Shown here: piece after piece, positions 7,254 to 15,810 of the stretch | Layout: each line of letters begins with the position of its first letter | How positions within the stretch are numbered: the stretch's first letter is position 1 | Assembly: GCA_020073645.1 (NCBI GenBank) | Contig: JAIQET010000048.1 | Coordinates: 1 to 34,706 of the forward strand | DNA from: Terriglobia bacterium | GTDB lineage: Bacteria > Acidobacteriota > Terriglobia > Terriglobales > Acidobacteriaceae | Direction of reading: 5' to 3' | DNA length: 34,706 nt | Position numbers and translations under genes: made by a program | Notes under the pieces: generated by a model | Database searches by the model: none | Seen by the model: only the letters and a program-made list of their open reading frames with translations | Told to the model about the DNA's origin: nothing

Positions 7254-9311
7254 TTAATGTATAACAGCGCTGAGCCCTGTCGGCGGCTCGGGGGGTGGAG
7301 GAGGGTCGCCATAGCAACTGGTCGCGTCGAAGTTCAGGGCGTTGCCCGACCCATCGGCAGGGCCACCCATGACACTCAAAAAGCAGTCTTGCGCCGGAAT
7401 GCTGTTCAAATGTCCGCTCAATGCCGGGACCGAGCAGGTTCCGCCCCCGGTGCATTGCGAGGTCGCGGTACAGGCACTTCCTGCCATCGTCCCGCCGGTG
7501 CACTGGCCAAGATTCCCGCTCGTAACATCAGGACCAATTGGGGGCCAAGGCTTCGCGGGAGGCCACCAGGCAGGCTCAGAAGACAGGAAGAATGAAGCGG
7601 GAAGGGACTGACGCGGATTAGTCAATCCAGGGTAAACGGAGGCTCCTACGGCTCTTTCATCTTCTGTACAGGCAGCAAGCGGGACGCCATTGGCGGTACA
7701 GTAGCGGACTGCATTAGTAACTACATCCCAGTTGCCCCAGCGCATCATGCTGTTGTGCACTACCGGATCAGACACCATGCTGCAACAGTCTGAGCCGCTG
7801 TTGCTCCAGCCCAGCACGAACACCGAGCCATTCGCGTTGCTGCCGGATGAACCAAGGTCTTGGTACTGAGTGTGGACTCCGGGCTGCCCCAGCACGTTGC
7901 CGACGCTGTTGAAATAGCGGTTGTAGGCATCGGCGAAAAACGGAATCGTCTGCTGGGTCTTGCCTACTTCCCACCCAAGGAAGTAGTTACGAAATTCTGT
8001 CTGCATGAACTGCGTTCCGTGGATGGCATCTGCGCCGAAACTGTTCGAGACATTTCCCTCGAACAAATCCAAGTTAGTTCCCGCATCATGGCCGGAGACG
8101 TCTTGAATCATCCAGGTCGGGGGACTAGCAAGAAAGTCAAAGATCAGGTAGTTGTACGCATACACGCTGCCCGTGTCGCCGCCAATCGTCAATGCTCCGG
8201 TGGTATGCTGGATGACATTGTTGATGACCAGTTCTTTAGTGCCATAGTCAACTTCTACCCCGTAAGCCTGCGAAGTACCGTTTGAGCCATACAGATAGTT
8301 GTTGCGGATTTCGGTGCGGGGAGCGTTGACCAGCCAGATTTCAGCGCGACGAATAGTACGAACTGCTTTCACGCCCAGAACCCAACATTCATAGCAGTTG
8401 CCGATCTGAATGCTTGCAGCTCTGTCGGTTGGGTCACCCGTAGAATCTATGCTCAGGTTCTCGATGCCATCATGCAGGCCGACAACCGACCCGATGACTC
8501 CCGGCGTCCATACTTGCGGAGACTGGCTGCTTCTCCAGTTAGGGTGGTAGATGGGCGTGTCAATCGTCAGGACATTCCCCGCTATGTTTGTGACCTTTGC
8601 CCACTGGTGCTGGGCGCGGCAGGTCAGGTTAGTGTTGCCCACGCCACCAGAACCGGGACAGTTTCTGCCGCCCGCAGGCCCGCCCTGCTGGGAACAGATA
8701 AAGCCGACGTTATCGGAAGCATCAGTCGAACAGGTCAGGATGTTCCCGGTATCGGCATTGTCATTGATCTGATCCACTGCCACCATGTCGCCAGTCTGGA
8801 ACCCAGCGGTACTGGCTACAGTGAGCTGGGTACTGCCCACTGAATACCCCGATGTCCAATCAGTAGCGGTCGCGCTGCTGTTCCCGATCTGGTTGCTGGA
8901 ACCCTGAATGCAGACATTCGCGGAGGTCAGGATGCAGCCTACTCCGCCCGTGAATACCAGAAAGGTGCTGTTCGATCCGCTGCCTCTGAGAACGGTGTTG
9001 TTAAGCCCAGAATGCCATGCGTTGATTCCGGCAGAGAGATTGAAGGTGCCCGGCCCCAGCAACACGACGCCGCCAGTTGGCTGTGCGGAAGCACAGTTGG
9101 TCAACGCTGTGCTGATCTGGGCTGCCGTTTGTGGCGGGTTCAACGTCGTACAGATAGGCCAATTTGCGGACGGAATGCCCCCGGCCACGCCGACGTTCGA
9201 CCAGTCTGTCGCCCGACTCGGAGCAAGAATGCCGGACCACGCCTGAGCATGGGCACAAGGGGAGACGCAAATCACAGCCAGGGACAAGAGCAGTGCCTGC
9301 TTGAGTGTCAT
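7254..9311 (-). CDS. secreted right-handed beta-helix (pectate-lyase-like) protein
   Basis: A 685-residue protein with a clean Sec signal peptide (cleavage near AHA-QA, residues 21-24). The body has features of a right-handed parallel beta-helix: short Asn- and Gly-rich turns such as TEIRNNYLYGSNG (333-345), LVINNVIQHTTGALTIGG and VYAYNYLIF. Several Cys pairs suggest disulfides outside the cytoplasm. The region around 600-630 is Cys/Gly rich (QCTGGTMAGS, QCTGGGTCS), and the chain ends with a Pro run and PPTGLSAVIH, which looks like the first strand of an Fn3 domain that then stops. Such folds are found in polysaccharide lyases, hydrolases and epimerases; I see no identifiable active site. Within an exopolysaccharide locus it could trim or bind the polymer. 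The start is ATG 9311 after an unusually long spacer. Confidence 0.75.
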   Translation of the reverse strand: MTLKQALLLSLAVICVSPCAHAQAWSGILAPSRATDWSNVGVAGGIPSANWPICTTLNPPQTAAQISTALTNCASAQPTGGVVLLGPGTFNLSAGINAWHSGLNNTVLRGSGSNSTFLVFTGGVGCILTSANVCIQGSSNQIGNSSATATDWTSGYSVGSTQLTVASTAGFQTGDMVAVDQINDNADTGNILTCSTDASDNVGFICSQQGGPAGGRNCPGSGGVGNTNLTCRAQHQWAKVTNIAGNVLTIDTPIYHPNWRSSQSPQVWTPGVIGSVVGLHDGIENLSIDSTGDPTDRAASIQIGNCYECWVLGVKAVRTIRRAEIWLVNAPRTEIRNNYLYGSNGTSQAYGVEVDYGTKELVINNVIQHTTGALTIGGDTGSVYAYNYLIFDFLASPPTWMIQDVSGHDAGTNLDLFEGNVSNSFGADAIHGTQFMQTEFRNYFLGWEVGKTQQTIPFFADAYNRYFNSVGNVLGQPGVHTQYQDLGSSGSNANGSVFVLGWSNSGSDCCSMVSDPVVHNSMMRWGNWDVVTNAVRYCTANGVPLAACTEDERAVGASVYPGLTNPRQSLPASFFLSSEPAWWPPAKPWPPIGPDVTSGNLGQCTGGTMAGSACTATSQCTGGGTCSVPALSGHLNSIPAQDCFLSVMGGPADGSGNALNFDATSCYGDPPPPPEPPTGLSAVIH

Positions 9312-9697
9312 TGAAGCCTCGCCAGTCAGTCACGGTGGCCGCGACTACCTTTGAAATCGCAGTCACCCTAGCACCCATTTCCCTCCATGGGGACTAGCCC
9401 CTGGTACCGACTTGTTTCCCCCTTGGGGGATCCAATCTGGGGGCGGCCTACTGGTACTTTACGGAATGGCAGGGCAGGGCTCAATGCACGAAGGTACATT
9501 TGTCCCCCTCGCCCCGTCGACGGCTGTCGGTCGTTCGGTCATGGCCTTCGGAGCTACAAATGGCACCTCAACAACACGGGGAGGGCACGCCAAGCCTCGA
9601 AGCCTCGCCTCCAGAACGCCAAATGACCCGTAAACGTCATGATTAAGGGTGCCCGGCTCTGGGCCAGACGTTGCCAGGACATGTTGTAGGAACGGAG
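9312..9697. other. 386-nt spacer / possible structured leader
   Basis: No convincing gene lies here. An 80-codon minus-strand frame (9459-9701) starts at an ATGA overlap with the stop of the asparagine-synthase-like gene, but its composition is unconvincing and it resembles no family I know. Two G/C palindromes lie in the part that would be the 5' leader of the beta-helix gene, and GGTAC occurs three times (9403, 9452, 9492). This could be a regulated leader or a dispersed repeat. I could not match it to a known riboswitch class. Confidence 0.45.
9389..9429. repeat. pair of G/C palindromes in leader
   Basis: GGGG-actag-CCCC at 9389-9401 and the perfect 12-bp palindrome CCCCCTTGGGGG at 9418-9429 lie 16 nt apart, about 80-120 nt before the beta-helix gene. 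In RNA only the first makes a normal hairpin; the second has too small a loop for full pairing, so it may act as DNA or pair with the first element. Confidence 0.4.
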
Positions 9698-11539
9698 TCA
9701 TCTGGGGTCGAGGAAAAGGCGGTGCAGGAGTTCCAGGGTCAGCAGCTGGTGGATCTCTGTAGTGTAGTTTCGGTTCCCCTTCAGGTGGCCTTGCACCACA
9801 GCTTCCACGCCCTTGCGGTTCAGGTATGGCCGCGAAAGTGTTCGCGAGTCGAGTAGCATTCCCCGAACGTACTCAGAAAGGGCATCCCGATACCAGACTC
9901 GGAAATGATTGAACTTGTGTCTACCAAGGAAAAGTCGTTCGAGATGGAACCACTGAAGGCCATGGTCGATCCGGGCGACCCATTGGGGCATACCGTAGTC
10001 GTAAGCGTATTCGGCTTTGAACGTAAACTCGAGCAGGCCTCGGGAGAGTGCCGCAGGGAGCCGTCCGTGGGCTCCGCCAAAGCCGCGGTCGGTTCGGATC
10101 CGGCCGAGAGCGGCATTCCCGTCGGCGATCAACCGGACGCAGGCGTCGTTGTCTTCAAAAATGTCGCTTGCTGCGTTGGCCGAATCCGGCGCGCGGAAGG
10201 CTGTTCGGACAAGGTCGTTATCGAGAAACGGGGACCGCAGGGAGAGCTGGGTTTGCTCTAGCGCAAGGAGGCCGTAGTGGTGCCAGGGAGCCTGCCGGAA
10301 CGCAATAAAGGAAAGTGCGTGCCCCCCACGGACCCCGGCGTATGTTCCTTGCGCCGAATGGACGTGCGGGAGAAAGTCCGGATGGAACAGTTCTGGGGCA
10401 GGCTGCACCGGCTTGAACGCCACTAGCCGACGGAGTATCTCGCTGCCATAGTTGCCCGTCATTCTGACTGGGGCGATCTTTGCAGCCCGCTCGTTGGCGT
10501 AGAGATCAGAGGAACACCTGACATTGGCGCATCCGTCAGTGAGGTACACCGTGCGCTCGGCGTACTGCGGAAAGTGCGAAAGGAACTCCCTTCCTACGGG
10601 GATCATTTCGTGCGACTGTTCGCACAGATTGGCAACTTGCCGCGCCAGGACGACGTCCTGACAATCGCGGAACATTCCCCCAAACGTGTAACACGGAAGT
10701 GAGCTAGGGGGTGCCTTGTGCCAAGCCATGATCATTCGCGTATCAAGGCCGCCTGTCAGCGATACCCCGACCTGTTCGTGACCATTGAAGTATCGAGGGA
10801 GGTTCCGCGAGAAAACATCTCGGAGTTCGCGATAGTAGGACTCCGGATCCAGGGGTCCCTGGTCTTCCCACTCGATCGGCTGGAAGTAGCTGGCTTTCCG
10901 CTCGAGTGAGCCCTTTCGAAAGACCCACGCCGATGCAAGCGGCAGCGCGTGCACCCCATCAAACAATGTGCGGTTTTCCAACACACAACCGCAGGAGACG
11001 AACTCTCCCAAGCTCCGAACGTCCGCTCTCCGGAGATTCGGAAGGACGGCGAGAATTGCTTTGGCCTCCGCGGCGAAATAGAAACCGTCCTTCGATTCGT
11101 GATAGTAAATCCGGTGCATCCCATACCGATCGTTGAAGAGCGTCGCCGTCCCCCGCGCCCGATCCGCCAGGAGGCCGTGGAACCTTCCATTCAGGCTGGC
11201 CGGAAAGGAGGGGTCCTCCTCGGAGAGGTGAACGAGATAAGAGGCCGCCTGTTCGCCCAGCGTGTGGCCACGCTCCCTCAGGCGGCGGGCCGTACTAGGG
11301 TCGGAGTACTCCTCTCCGGAAAACACGAGAACCACATCCCCTCTTTCGTTGCAGAGCGGCATCCTGTCAGAGAAGGAGTTCTTCCGCACACCCCAGCCTA
11401 TGTACACTCCTAAGGCCTCATCAACCCACGTTCCCGTCCCGTAAAAGGGCTCGTGCTGCAAAGCCGCAACCATGCGTAGCAGTTGCGGTTCGGCCCATTC
11501 ACGCGGCATTTTGGTTATGAGACCAACGATTCCTGGCAT
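9698..11539 (-). CDS. asparagine-synthase-like protein with degenerate glutaminase site
   Basis: A 613-residue protein with the two-domain layout of glutamine-hydrolysing asparagine synthetase. The N-terminal Ntn/GATase II-like domain (about 1-200) opens MPGIVGLI, so the position of the catalytic Cys2 is Pro; FNDRYGMHRIYY (135-146) and FAAEAKAIL (155-163) are otherwise preserved. The C-terminal synthetase domain keeps the ATP pyrophosphatase loop SLTGGLDTR (260-268) and LRSPFLDNDLV. It can probably adenylate a carboxylate and use ammonia or another amine, but should not release ammonia from glutamine. Relatives in exopolysaccharide loci are thought to amidate sugars or linked groups. The start is ATG 11539, without a strong Shine-Dalgarno, 38 nt after the preceding gene. 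The end overlaps a doubtful small frame. Confidence 0.85.
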   Translation of the reverse strand: MPGIVGLITKMPREWAEPQLLRMVAALQHEPFYGTGTWVDEALGVYIGWGVRKNSFSDRMPLCNERGDVVLVFSGEEYSDPSTARRLRERGHTLGEQAASYLVHLSEEDPSFPASLNGRFHGLLADRARGTATLFNDRYGMHRIYYHESKDGFYFAAEAKAILAVLPNLRRADVRSLGEFVSCGCVLENRTLFDGVHALPLASAWVFRKGSLERKASYFQPIEWEDQGPLDPESYYRELRDVFSRNLPRYFNGHEQVGVSLTGGLDTRMIMAWHKAPPSSLPCYTFGGMFRDCQDVVLARQVANLCEQSHEMIPVGREFLSHFPQYAERTVYLTDGCANVRCSSDLYANERAAKIAPVRMTGNYGSEILRRLVAFKPVQPAPELFHPDFLPHVHSAQGTYAGVRGGHALSFIAFRQAPWHHYGLLALEQTQLSLRSPFLDNDLVRTAFRAPDSANAASDIFEDNDACVRLIADGNAALGRIRTDRGFGGAHGRLPAALSRGLLEFTFKAEYAYDYGMPQWVARIDHGLQWFHLERLFLGRHKFNHFRVWYRDALSEYVRGMLLDSRTLSRPYLNRKGVEAVVQGHLKGNRNYTTEIHQLLTLELLHRLFLDPR

Positions 11540-11577
11540 ATCGATCGGTTCAGTTCAGACTGGAGAGATAGACTACT

Positions 11578-12531
11578 CTAAAGAGCTTCGCTCAGAGATT
11601 GGACCTTGCGGCTGTACCAGAGGCTCCGAATTCTCCGCAGCTGGCCTAGGATCGGGCCGGGAATCCAGGCGGCCGCCTGATGGTGAAGATTTGCCCTTAA
11701 CGCTATCTTCCCTTTTAGGGTCATGGGAATGTAATACCTCGGCAGGAACATCGGTTCAAAGCCATTCCGCCGCTTAAATTCTGTTAGTGAACTGTTTGGG
11801 TCATTATAAACATAGCTGCCGTATACGAAATGAGATACTCCCCGCATCTCGCACACCTCGACTGCCTTTGCAATCAATGCATTAGTAGGTTTTTTGTCGA
11901 AATGCTTCTTCTGGCTGATGACCTGAAGCGTCGTCGCGATACTTCCGACGTATACCATGCGAATGAAACCAATCAATTCATCGTTGTAGTACGCGCCTAT
12001 GTAGGCGCTTCTCTCAAGATATGTTGAGTTCTCGCGCTTTACGCTGTCGAAGTCCTTTTGATAATGTGTAAACAGTGACCCTTGCCGCAGCGGGCTCTCA
12101 TTGTAGATTCGGCATATCCCTTCGACAAATTCGTCGTTATATTCTGACAACTTGACGACGACACCGAGTTTCTTGGCACGCTTGACGGCTTTTCTAACAT
12201 CGTATTCCGCACGTTTTTCCCACCAATCTGAAAACGTACTGATTGGAATTACAGCAGCGTTGTCCCACTCCAGGTGATACTTATGCTTTGGGGTCGTATC
12301 TGGCACCTTCTGCGCGAAAGTAAAAATGTCGGCCCTCAGTTCGCTGGTCTTCAACGTGGAAACAAACAAGTCCGGATTCTGGACGATCTCACCTTCTAAC
12401 AACTCCTCATCCATAACCGCAGCGGTCTTTAGCCACTTCCCACTCGCAATTACCGTCCTACCATCGACACAAGTCGACACGGCCCTGACGGGCTTCCCTT
12501 TTACGTGGATATCAACATGTTCTGCGTTCAT
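11578..12531 (-). CDS. GNAT/FemAB-like acyltransferase
   Basis: A 317-residue protein. The central and C-terminal part (about 100-270) resembles the GNAT-like fold of FemAB relatives: a basic helix YDVRKAVKRAKKLGVVV (110-126), a core strand SAYIGAYYNDELIGFIRMVYVG, and FVYGSYVYNDPNSSLTEFKRRNGFEP with the typical buried end of the fold. The N-terminal 95 residues do not match a family I recognise. The substrate is unknown; transfer of an acyl or aminoacyl group to a sugar is inferred from the fold and locus. The gene is clearly AT-richer than its neighbours (hand count of several lines gives roughly 45-50% GC) and begins 31 nt after the 3' end of a tRNA gene, which hints at horizontal acquisition. 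The start is ATG 12531, with a weak ribosome site. Confidence 0.75.
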   Translation of the reverse strand: MNAEHVDIHVKGKPVRAVSTCVDGRTVIASGKWLKTAAVMDEELLEGEIVQNPDLFVSTLKTSELRADIFTFAQKVPDTTPKHKYHLEWDNAAVIPISTFSDWWEKRAEYDVRKAVKRAKKLGVVVKLSEYNDEFVEGICRIYNESPLRQGSLFTHYQKDFDSVKRENSTYLERSAYIGAYYNDELIGFIRMVYVGSIATTLQVISQKKHFDKKPTNALIAKAVEVCEMRGVSHFVYGSYVYNDPNSSLTEFKRRNGFEPMFLPRYYIPMTLKGKIALRANLHHQAAAWIPGPILGQLRRIRSLWYSRKVQSLSEAL

Positions 12532-12562
12532 AGTTTGTGGCCCACAGATTGCATCAGAAAGT

Positions 12563-12638
12563 TGGCTCCCCAGGCAGGATTCGAACCTGCACCATCCTGA
12601 GTAACAGTCAGGCGCTCTGCCAATTAAGCTACCAGGGA
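12563..12638 (-). tRNA. tRNA-Asn (GUU)
   Basis: A 76-nt cloverleaf on the minus strand. The 7-bp acceptor stem (TCCCTGG with CTGGGGA) includes two G-U pairs. The D arm is GCTT/GAGC. The anticodon stem CCTGA/TCAGG encloses the loop CTGTTAC, giving anticodon GTT. The T arm GCAGG-TTCGAAT-CCTGC is perfect, the discriminator is G, and the CCA end is encoded. It lies between the oxidoreductase and the lower-GC acyltransferase gene in the same direction. Confidence 0.93.
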
Positions 12639-12679
12639 GTGATGAAAGTTAAGCGACAACACACTCAAGTCTGTAAGCC

Positions 12680-13810
12680 TCAACGTGTCAGGCCGAAATG
12701 GACCGGAACGCAATCCTGAGCTCCGACCTGGGACCGCTTTTCGTTCAGTTGGGCAAAGATGGCGTCCATGATTCTGGCGGTCAGAATAATTTCCCGATGC
12801 GGAATCGGCTCCGGCGTGTCTTCAAGAATCGAATGGTAAAAAGACTCGATCAAATACTTCATACCCGCCTTCATCTGAAAGTCCCGCGCCAGAAACGTCC
12901 GAACATTCGTCATCAGGTTTCCGAGATACTGTTCTGCCATTGTCATGGGCGGGATGAATTTCTCGGCGTAGCTTGGGTAGCTGGGCCCACGAAGCTTGAC
13001 CAACGTTTCCTTGTCCTGGTCGAGCTCGAGACCGTTCTTTGAGCCATAGATCCGGAACTTGTGCAGCGAAGGACGCATCTGGGAGGAGAAGGTGAAATAT
13101 GCCGTCGCACCCTCTTCCTCGTGGATGATGACTCGCAGCTCATCGATGATTTCGTCTTCTCCCATTGACTTGAGTAATGGACTCACGAACCCGTACGCTA
13201 TGACTCGTGGCGAATCGCTGGTCAGGAATTCGGCGATTCTCGCAATGCCGTGGCTGATGATGTTGTGCAAGAGCTGTCCCGGCAATCTCCGGACCCAATG
13301 ACGCCTATCCCCGAGAAGCGCTCCCGCATATCCCGTGCGGCCGAGTTCGTAACAGTAATAACTTTCCATGTGGACCGGGCCGTCGCCAAGAAAGCCGCTT
13401 TGCACAAGCGTTCGCATGCGCCGCGCAACATGGCTGAACTGGTCATCATGCCCCACCGTTATCTTCCGCTTTCTTTCCGTGGCCAGCGCAATCAGCCGGC
13501 GAGCTTCTTCCTCATTGATCGTAAAAGGCTTCTCCGCATACACGTGGCAGCCGTGTTCCAAACACATCTTGGCAATGCCGAAATGGCTCTCCGGCGGGGT
13601 GGTCACGTGCACAACGTCAGGGCGGGCCTCATCCAGGAGTTGCGTCAAATTGCTGAAATAGCTCTTGACGGGAAACCGCTCGCATAGCTGCCGCGCCATC
13701 AGCGGTTCGCGGTCACAGACTGCTACGATCTCGCATCCCTTGATTCGCGTGATCTGCATTGCGTGCGAGTCGGCGATCTTGCCGCAGCCTACGATGGCAA
13801 CCTTAAGCAT
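12680..13810 (-). CDS. Gfo/Idh/MocA-family NAD(P)-dependent oxidoreductase
   Basis: A 376-residue protein. The N-terminal Rossmann fold has VAIVGCGKIADSH (residues 4-16), then VHVTTPPESHF and the family-defining AEKPF (92-96). The second half is the usual alpha/beta substrate domain. Family members oxidise or reduce sugars and sugar nucleotides, often to 3-keto or uronic forms, so a role in precursor synthesis fits. I chose ATG 13810 rather than an earlier in-frame codon at 13849 because it starts exactly at the Rossmann strand, has GGAGAA five nucleotides before it, and overlaps the upstream epimerase stop as ATGCTTAA. Coupling suggests the epimerase and this enzyme act in one pathway. Confidence 0.88.
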   Translation of the reverse strand: MLKVAIVGCGKIADSHAMQITRIKGCEIVAVCDREPLMARQLCERFPVKSYFSNLTQLLDEARPDVVHVTTPPESHFGIAKMCLEHGCHVYAEKPFTINEEEARRLIALATERKRKITVGHDDQFSHVARRMRTLVQSGFLGDGPVHMESYYCYELGRTGYAGALLGDRRHWVRRLPGQLLHNIISHGIARIAEFLTSDSPRVIAYGFVSPLLKSMGEDEIIDELRVIIHEEEGATAYFTFSSQMRPSLHKFRIYGSKNGLELDQDKETLVKLRGPSYPSYAEKFIPPMTMAEQYLGNLMTNVRTFLARDFQMKAGMKYLIESFYHSILEDTPEPIPHREIILTARIMDAIFAQLNEKRSQVGAQDCVPVHFGLTR

Positions 13811-14876
13811 GCGCTTCTCCGTCACGACAGCCCGCGAAAAACCGCTCAAGCCCTTCTGCCATAGGGACCCTTGGCTTCCAGCCTACGCGCGTTTTCAGCT
13901 TGGTATTGCTGTAGCGCGTCTTCTTCCAATGACAGTGCCATTCTTTGCGATTGAATGCTGGCGGCAACTGGCCCTCCGACCAGCTGGAATATCGCTCCCA
14001 CAGGTAACAAAGCGCATAGCTTATGCAGTGGGGAACGTAGAGCGACCGGAATCGCTTGACCCTGCGCTTGTAAAGTCGCAAGAAGTGACGGCTTGACGGT
14101 AGATCATCATCCACGACGTTGAAGACTTCGCCGTCAATCCCCGGAGTCAACCCAGCCAGGGCAATGGCCTCGGCGCAATTGTCAACATACGTGAACGGAA
14201 TCCTATTTGAACCGCCAAGGTGCAAGAAGATGCCAAAAGTGTCGATCCCGACCCGGCCAGTGATGCTTTTCTTGCCGGGACCTAAGACATATCCCGGCCG
14301 GACTATAACGCAGGGCAGTCCGTACTTGCTACTGTACTCGGCAACGATTTCGTCCTGCTTGACCTTGGCGAAGCAATAGGCCTCACCGCGAAGCTCTGGG
14401 TGGGCCTCAACGGGACACATTTCCGTCAAGAGCCTGCGTTGCGGTTTGTGGGTATTGCTGTAAACCGTGAATGAGCTGACGTTGACAAAACGCTTCAGGC
14501 AACCGTGCTGCAGCGCCGCATCAAGAAGATTCCGCGTTGTGACAACGGAGTTCATGAACGCCTCGGGGTACGACTTCTCGCCTCTCCCGGCGGCCAGGTG
14601 AAAGACTACTGCGGCGCCCCTGACTGCAGCGGCACAATCCTCCCGCGAGAGAAGGTTGCCTCGCAACACCTCCACCCGAGTCTGGTGCCCAAAGCCCGAC
14701 GAGAAAGCCTCCACCGGAGCCACCTCACTCGACGATCTCGTGAAACAGCGCAAGTTACGAAAGCCAAGATCCATCAAAGTCTTCACGAGTCTGGATCCAA
14801 TGAAACCGGTTGCTCCGGTAATCAAGATGAGATCATCTGGTCCGATAATACAAGCGTTCTGTGCTGTTTCTCCCAT
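13803..14876 (-). CDS. NAD-dependent epimerase/dehydratase (extended SDR)
   Basis: A 357-residue extended short-chain dehydrogenase. It shows the cofactor motif GATGFIG (21-27), HLAAG (93-97), the catalytic region VNVSSFTVYS (131-140) and YCFAK with Y167 and K171. VIVRPGYVLGPG and RIPFTYVDNCAEAIALA are typical of nucleotide-sugar epimerases, reductases and the related 3-beta-HSD-like group. The exact substrate cannot be read from the sequence. It sits between a GT2 gene (10 nt apart) and the coupled Gfo/Idh/MocA oxidoreductase, so modification of a nucleotide sugar is likely. Confidence 0.87.
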   Translation of the reverse strand: MGETAQNACIIGPDDLILITGATGFIGSRLVKTLMDLGFRNLRCFTRSSSEVAPVEAFSSGFGHQTRVEVLRGNLLSREDCAAAVRGAAVVFHLAAGRGEKSYPEAFMNSVVTTRNLLDAALQHGCLKRFVNVSSFTVYSNTHKPQRRLLTEMCPVEAHPELRGEAYCFAKVKQDEIVAEYSSKYGLPCVIVRPGYVLGPGKKSITGRVGIDTFGIFLHLGGSNRIPFTYVDNCAEAIALAGLTPGIDGEVFNVVDDDLPSSRHFLRLYKRRVKRFRSLYVPHCISYALCYLWERYSSWSEGQLPPAFNRKEWHCHWKKTRYSNTKLKTRVGWKPRVPMAEGLERFFAGCRDGEAHA

Positions 14877-14885
14877 ATCCCGTCG

Positions 14886-15788
14886 CTAGTTGGTAACGTA
14901 CTGTTGTTTGACCGGTTGAATCCCCGCAAGCGCAAGCAACTTGCCGAGATGATCGCAGAGTTTCACTGACAACAGCATGAATCTATGCTGTCCCGCCATC
15001 AGTGCGAACGGCAGCGCAACCGCGTAAAGAGGCACGGCCACGATCGATTTCGCAACCTCCCTTGCTCCGAACGTGGGATGAATCACCGCCGATGCTCCCC
15101 GGAGCAAGGCGCGTTTAAGCATGAAGGTGCGTTTCCAGCGTACGGGGGGGACGGTCTCATAGGCCATGGCTTCATCACACCAAATGAACACGTGTCCCTT
15201 CTCAATCATCCTTCGGAAGAAATCCTGGTCTTCTCCCGTGCGGAACTCGGGTCTGAATGGCTGTTCCCCGGCGCTGAAGATTGTCTTCTTCAGCAACACG
15301 TTGCCCGTTCGTCCCTTCTTTCCGTCGATAACCGACCCGGTTCGATAACTCGGGCGATCGTAAAATCCTCCCTTGACAACCCACTTTGGCACGTCCTGCT
15401 GGAAGTGAGGCTTCACAGGTCCCAGCACCCCATCAACACCATATTCACGGCAGGTCTTGAACAGCGTCAGTAGCCAGCTCCTGGTGGGAAACTCATCATC
15501 ATCAATAAAAGCGACAAAGTCTCCGACTGCATTCTCGATGGCCCTGTTCCGCGCGAGCGCGATATTCTGTTGAGGCTCCACGCAATACCGAACGGTGATT
15601 GCCGACGAGGCAGCGAAATCGGATACCACTGCCTTTGCGGATTGTGAATTATCGTTGTCAACAACGACGATCGAATATGTGAATAGTCCATCCGTCAGCT
15701 GATTTCGAAGTTCGTCCAACAATCGCGCGAGAAGCTCAGCACGCTTATACGTACAGATACAGACACAAATATGTTGTTCGGCGGTCAT
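14886..15788 (-). CDS. GT2 glycosyltransferase with C-terminal membrane segment
   Basis: A 300-residue GT-A fold protein. It has ICVCICTYKR at the start, SIVVVDNDNS, LARNRAIENA and the metal-binding AFIDDDEFP (about 94-102), then RTGEDQDFFRRM, matching the acceptor-side acidic motif of family 2. A hydrophobic stretch near residues 245-265 (IVAVPLYAVALPFALMAG) probably anchors it to the inner membrane. I prefer ATG 15788; an upstream TTG at 15815 would add nine residues but lies inside a short direct repeat and has no better ribosome site. It would add one sugar to the lipid-linked unit. Confidence 0.87.
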   Translation of the reverse strand: MTAEQHICVCICTYKRAELLARLLDELRNQLTDGLFTYSIVVVDNDNSQSAKAVVSDFAASSAITVRYCVEPQQNIALARNRAIENAVGDFVAFIDDDEFPTRSWLLTLFKTCREYGVDGVLGPVKPHFQQDVPKWVVKGGFYDRPSYRTGSVIDGKKGRTGNVLLKKTIFSAGEQPFRPEFRTGEDQDFFRRMIEKGHVFIWCDEAMAYETVPPVRWKRTFMLKRALLRGASAVIHPTFGAREVAKSIVAVPLYAVALPFALMAGQHRFMLLSVKLCDHLGKLLALAGIQPVKQQYVTN

Positions 15789-15810
15789 TACTTGAGGTTC
15801 TGTGCCATCG

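Noticed and set aside
9312..9480. Cyclic-di-GMP riboswitch upstream of the beta-helix gene
   Set aside because: I looked for the conserved GEMM core and tetraloop-receptor sequences and did not find them.
9459..9701. 80-codon minus-strand frame after the asparagine-synthase-like gene
   Set aside because: ATGA overlap is suggestive, but the product has no recognisable features and may be chance; kept only as part of the spacer.
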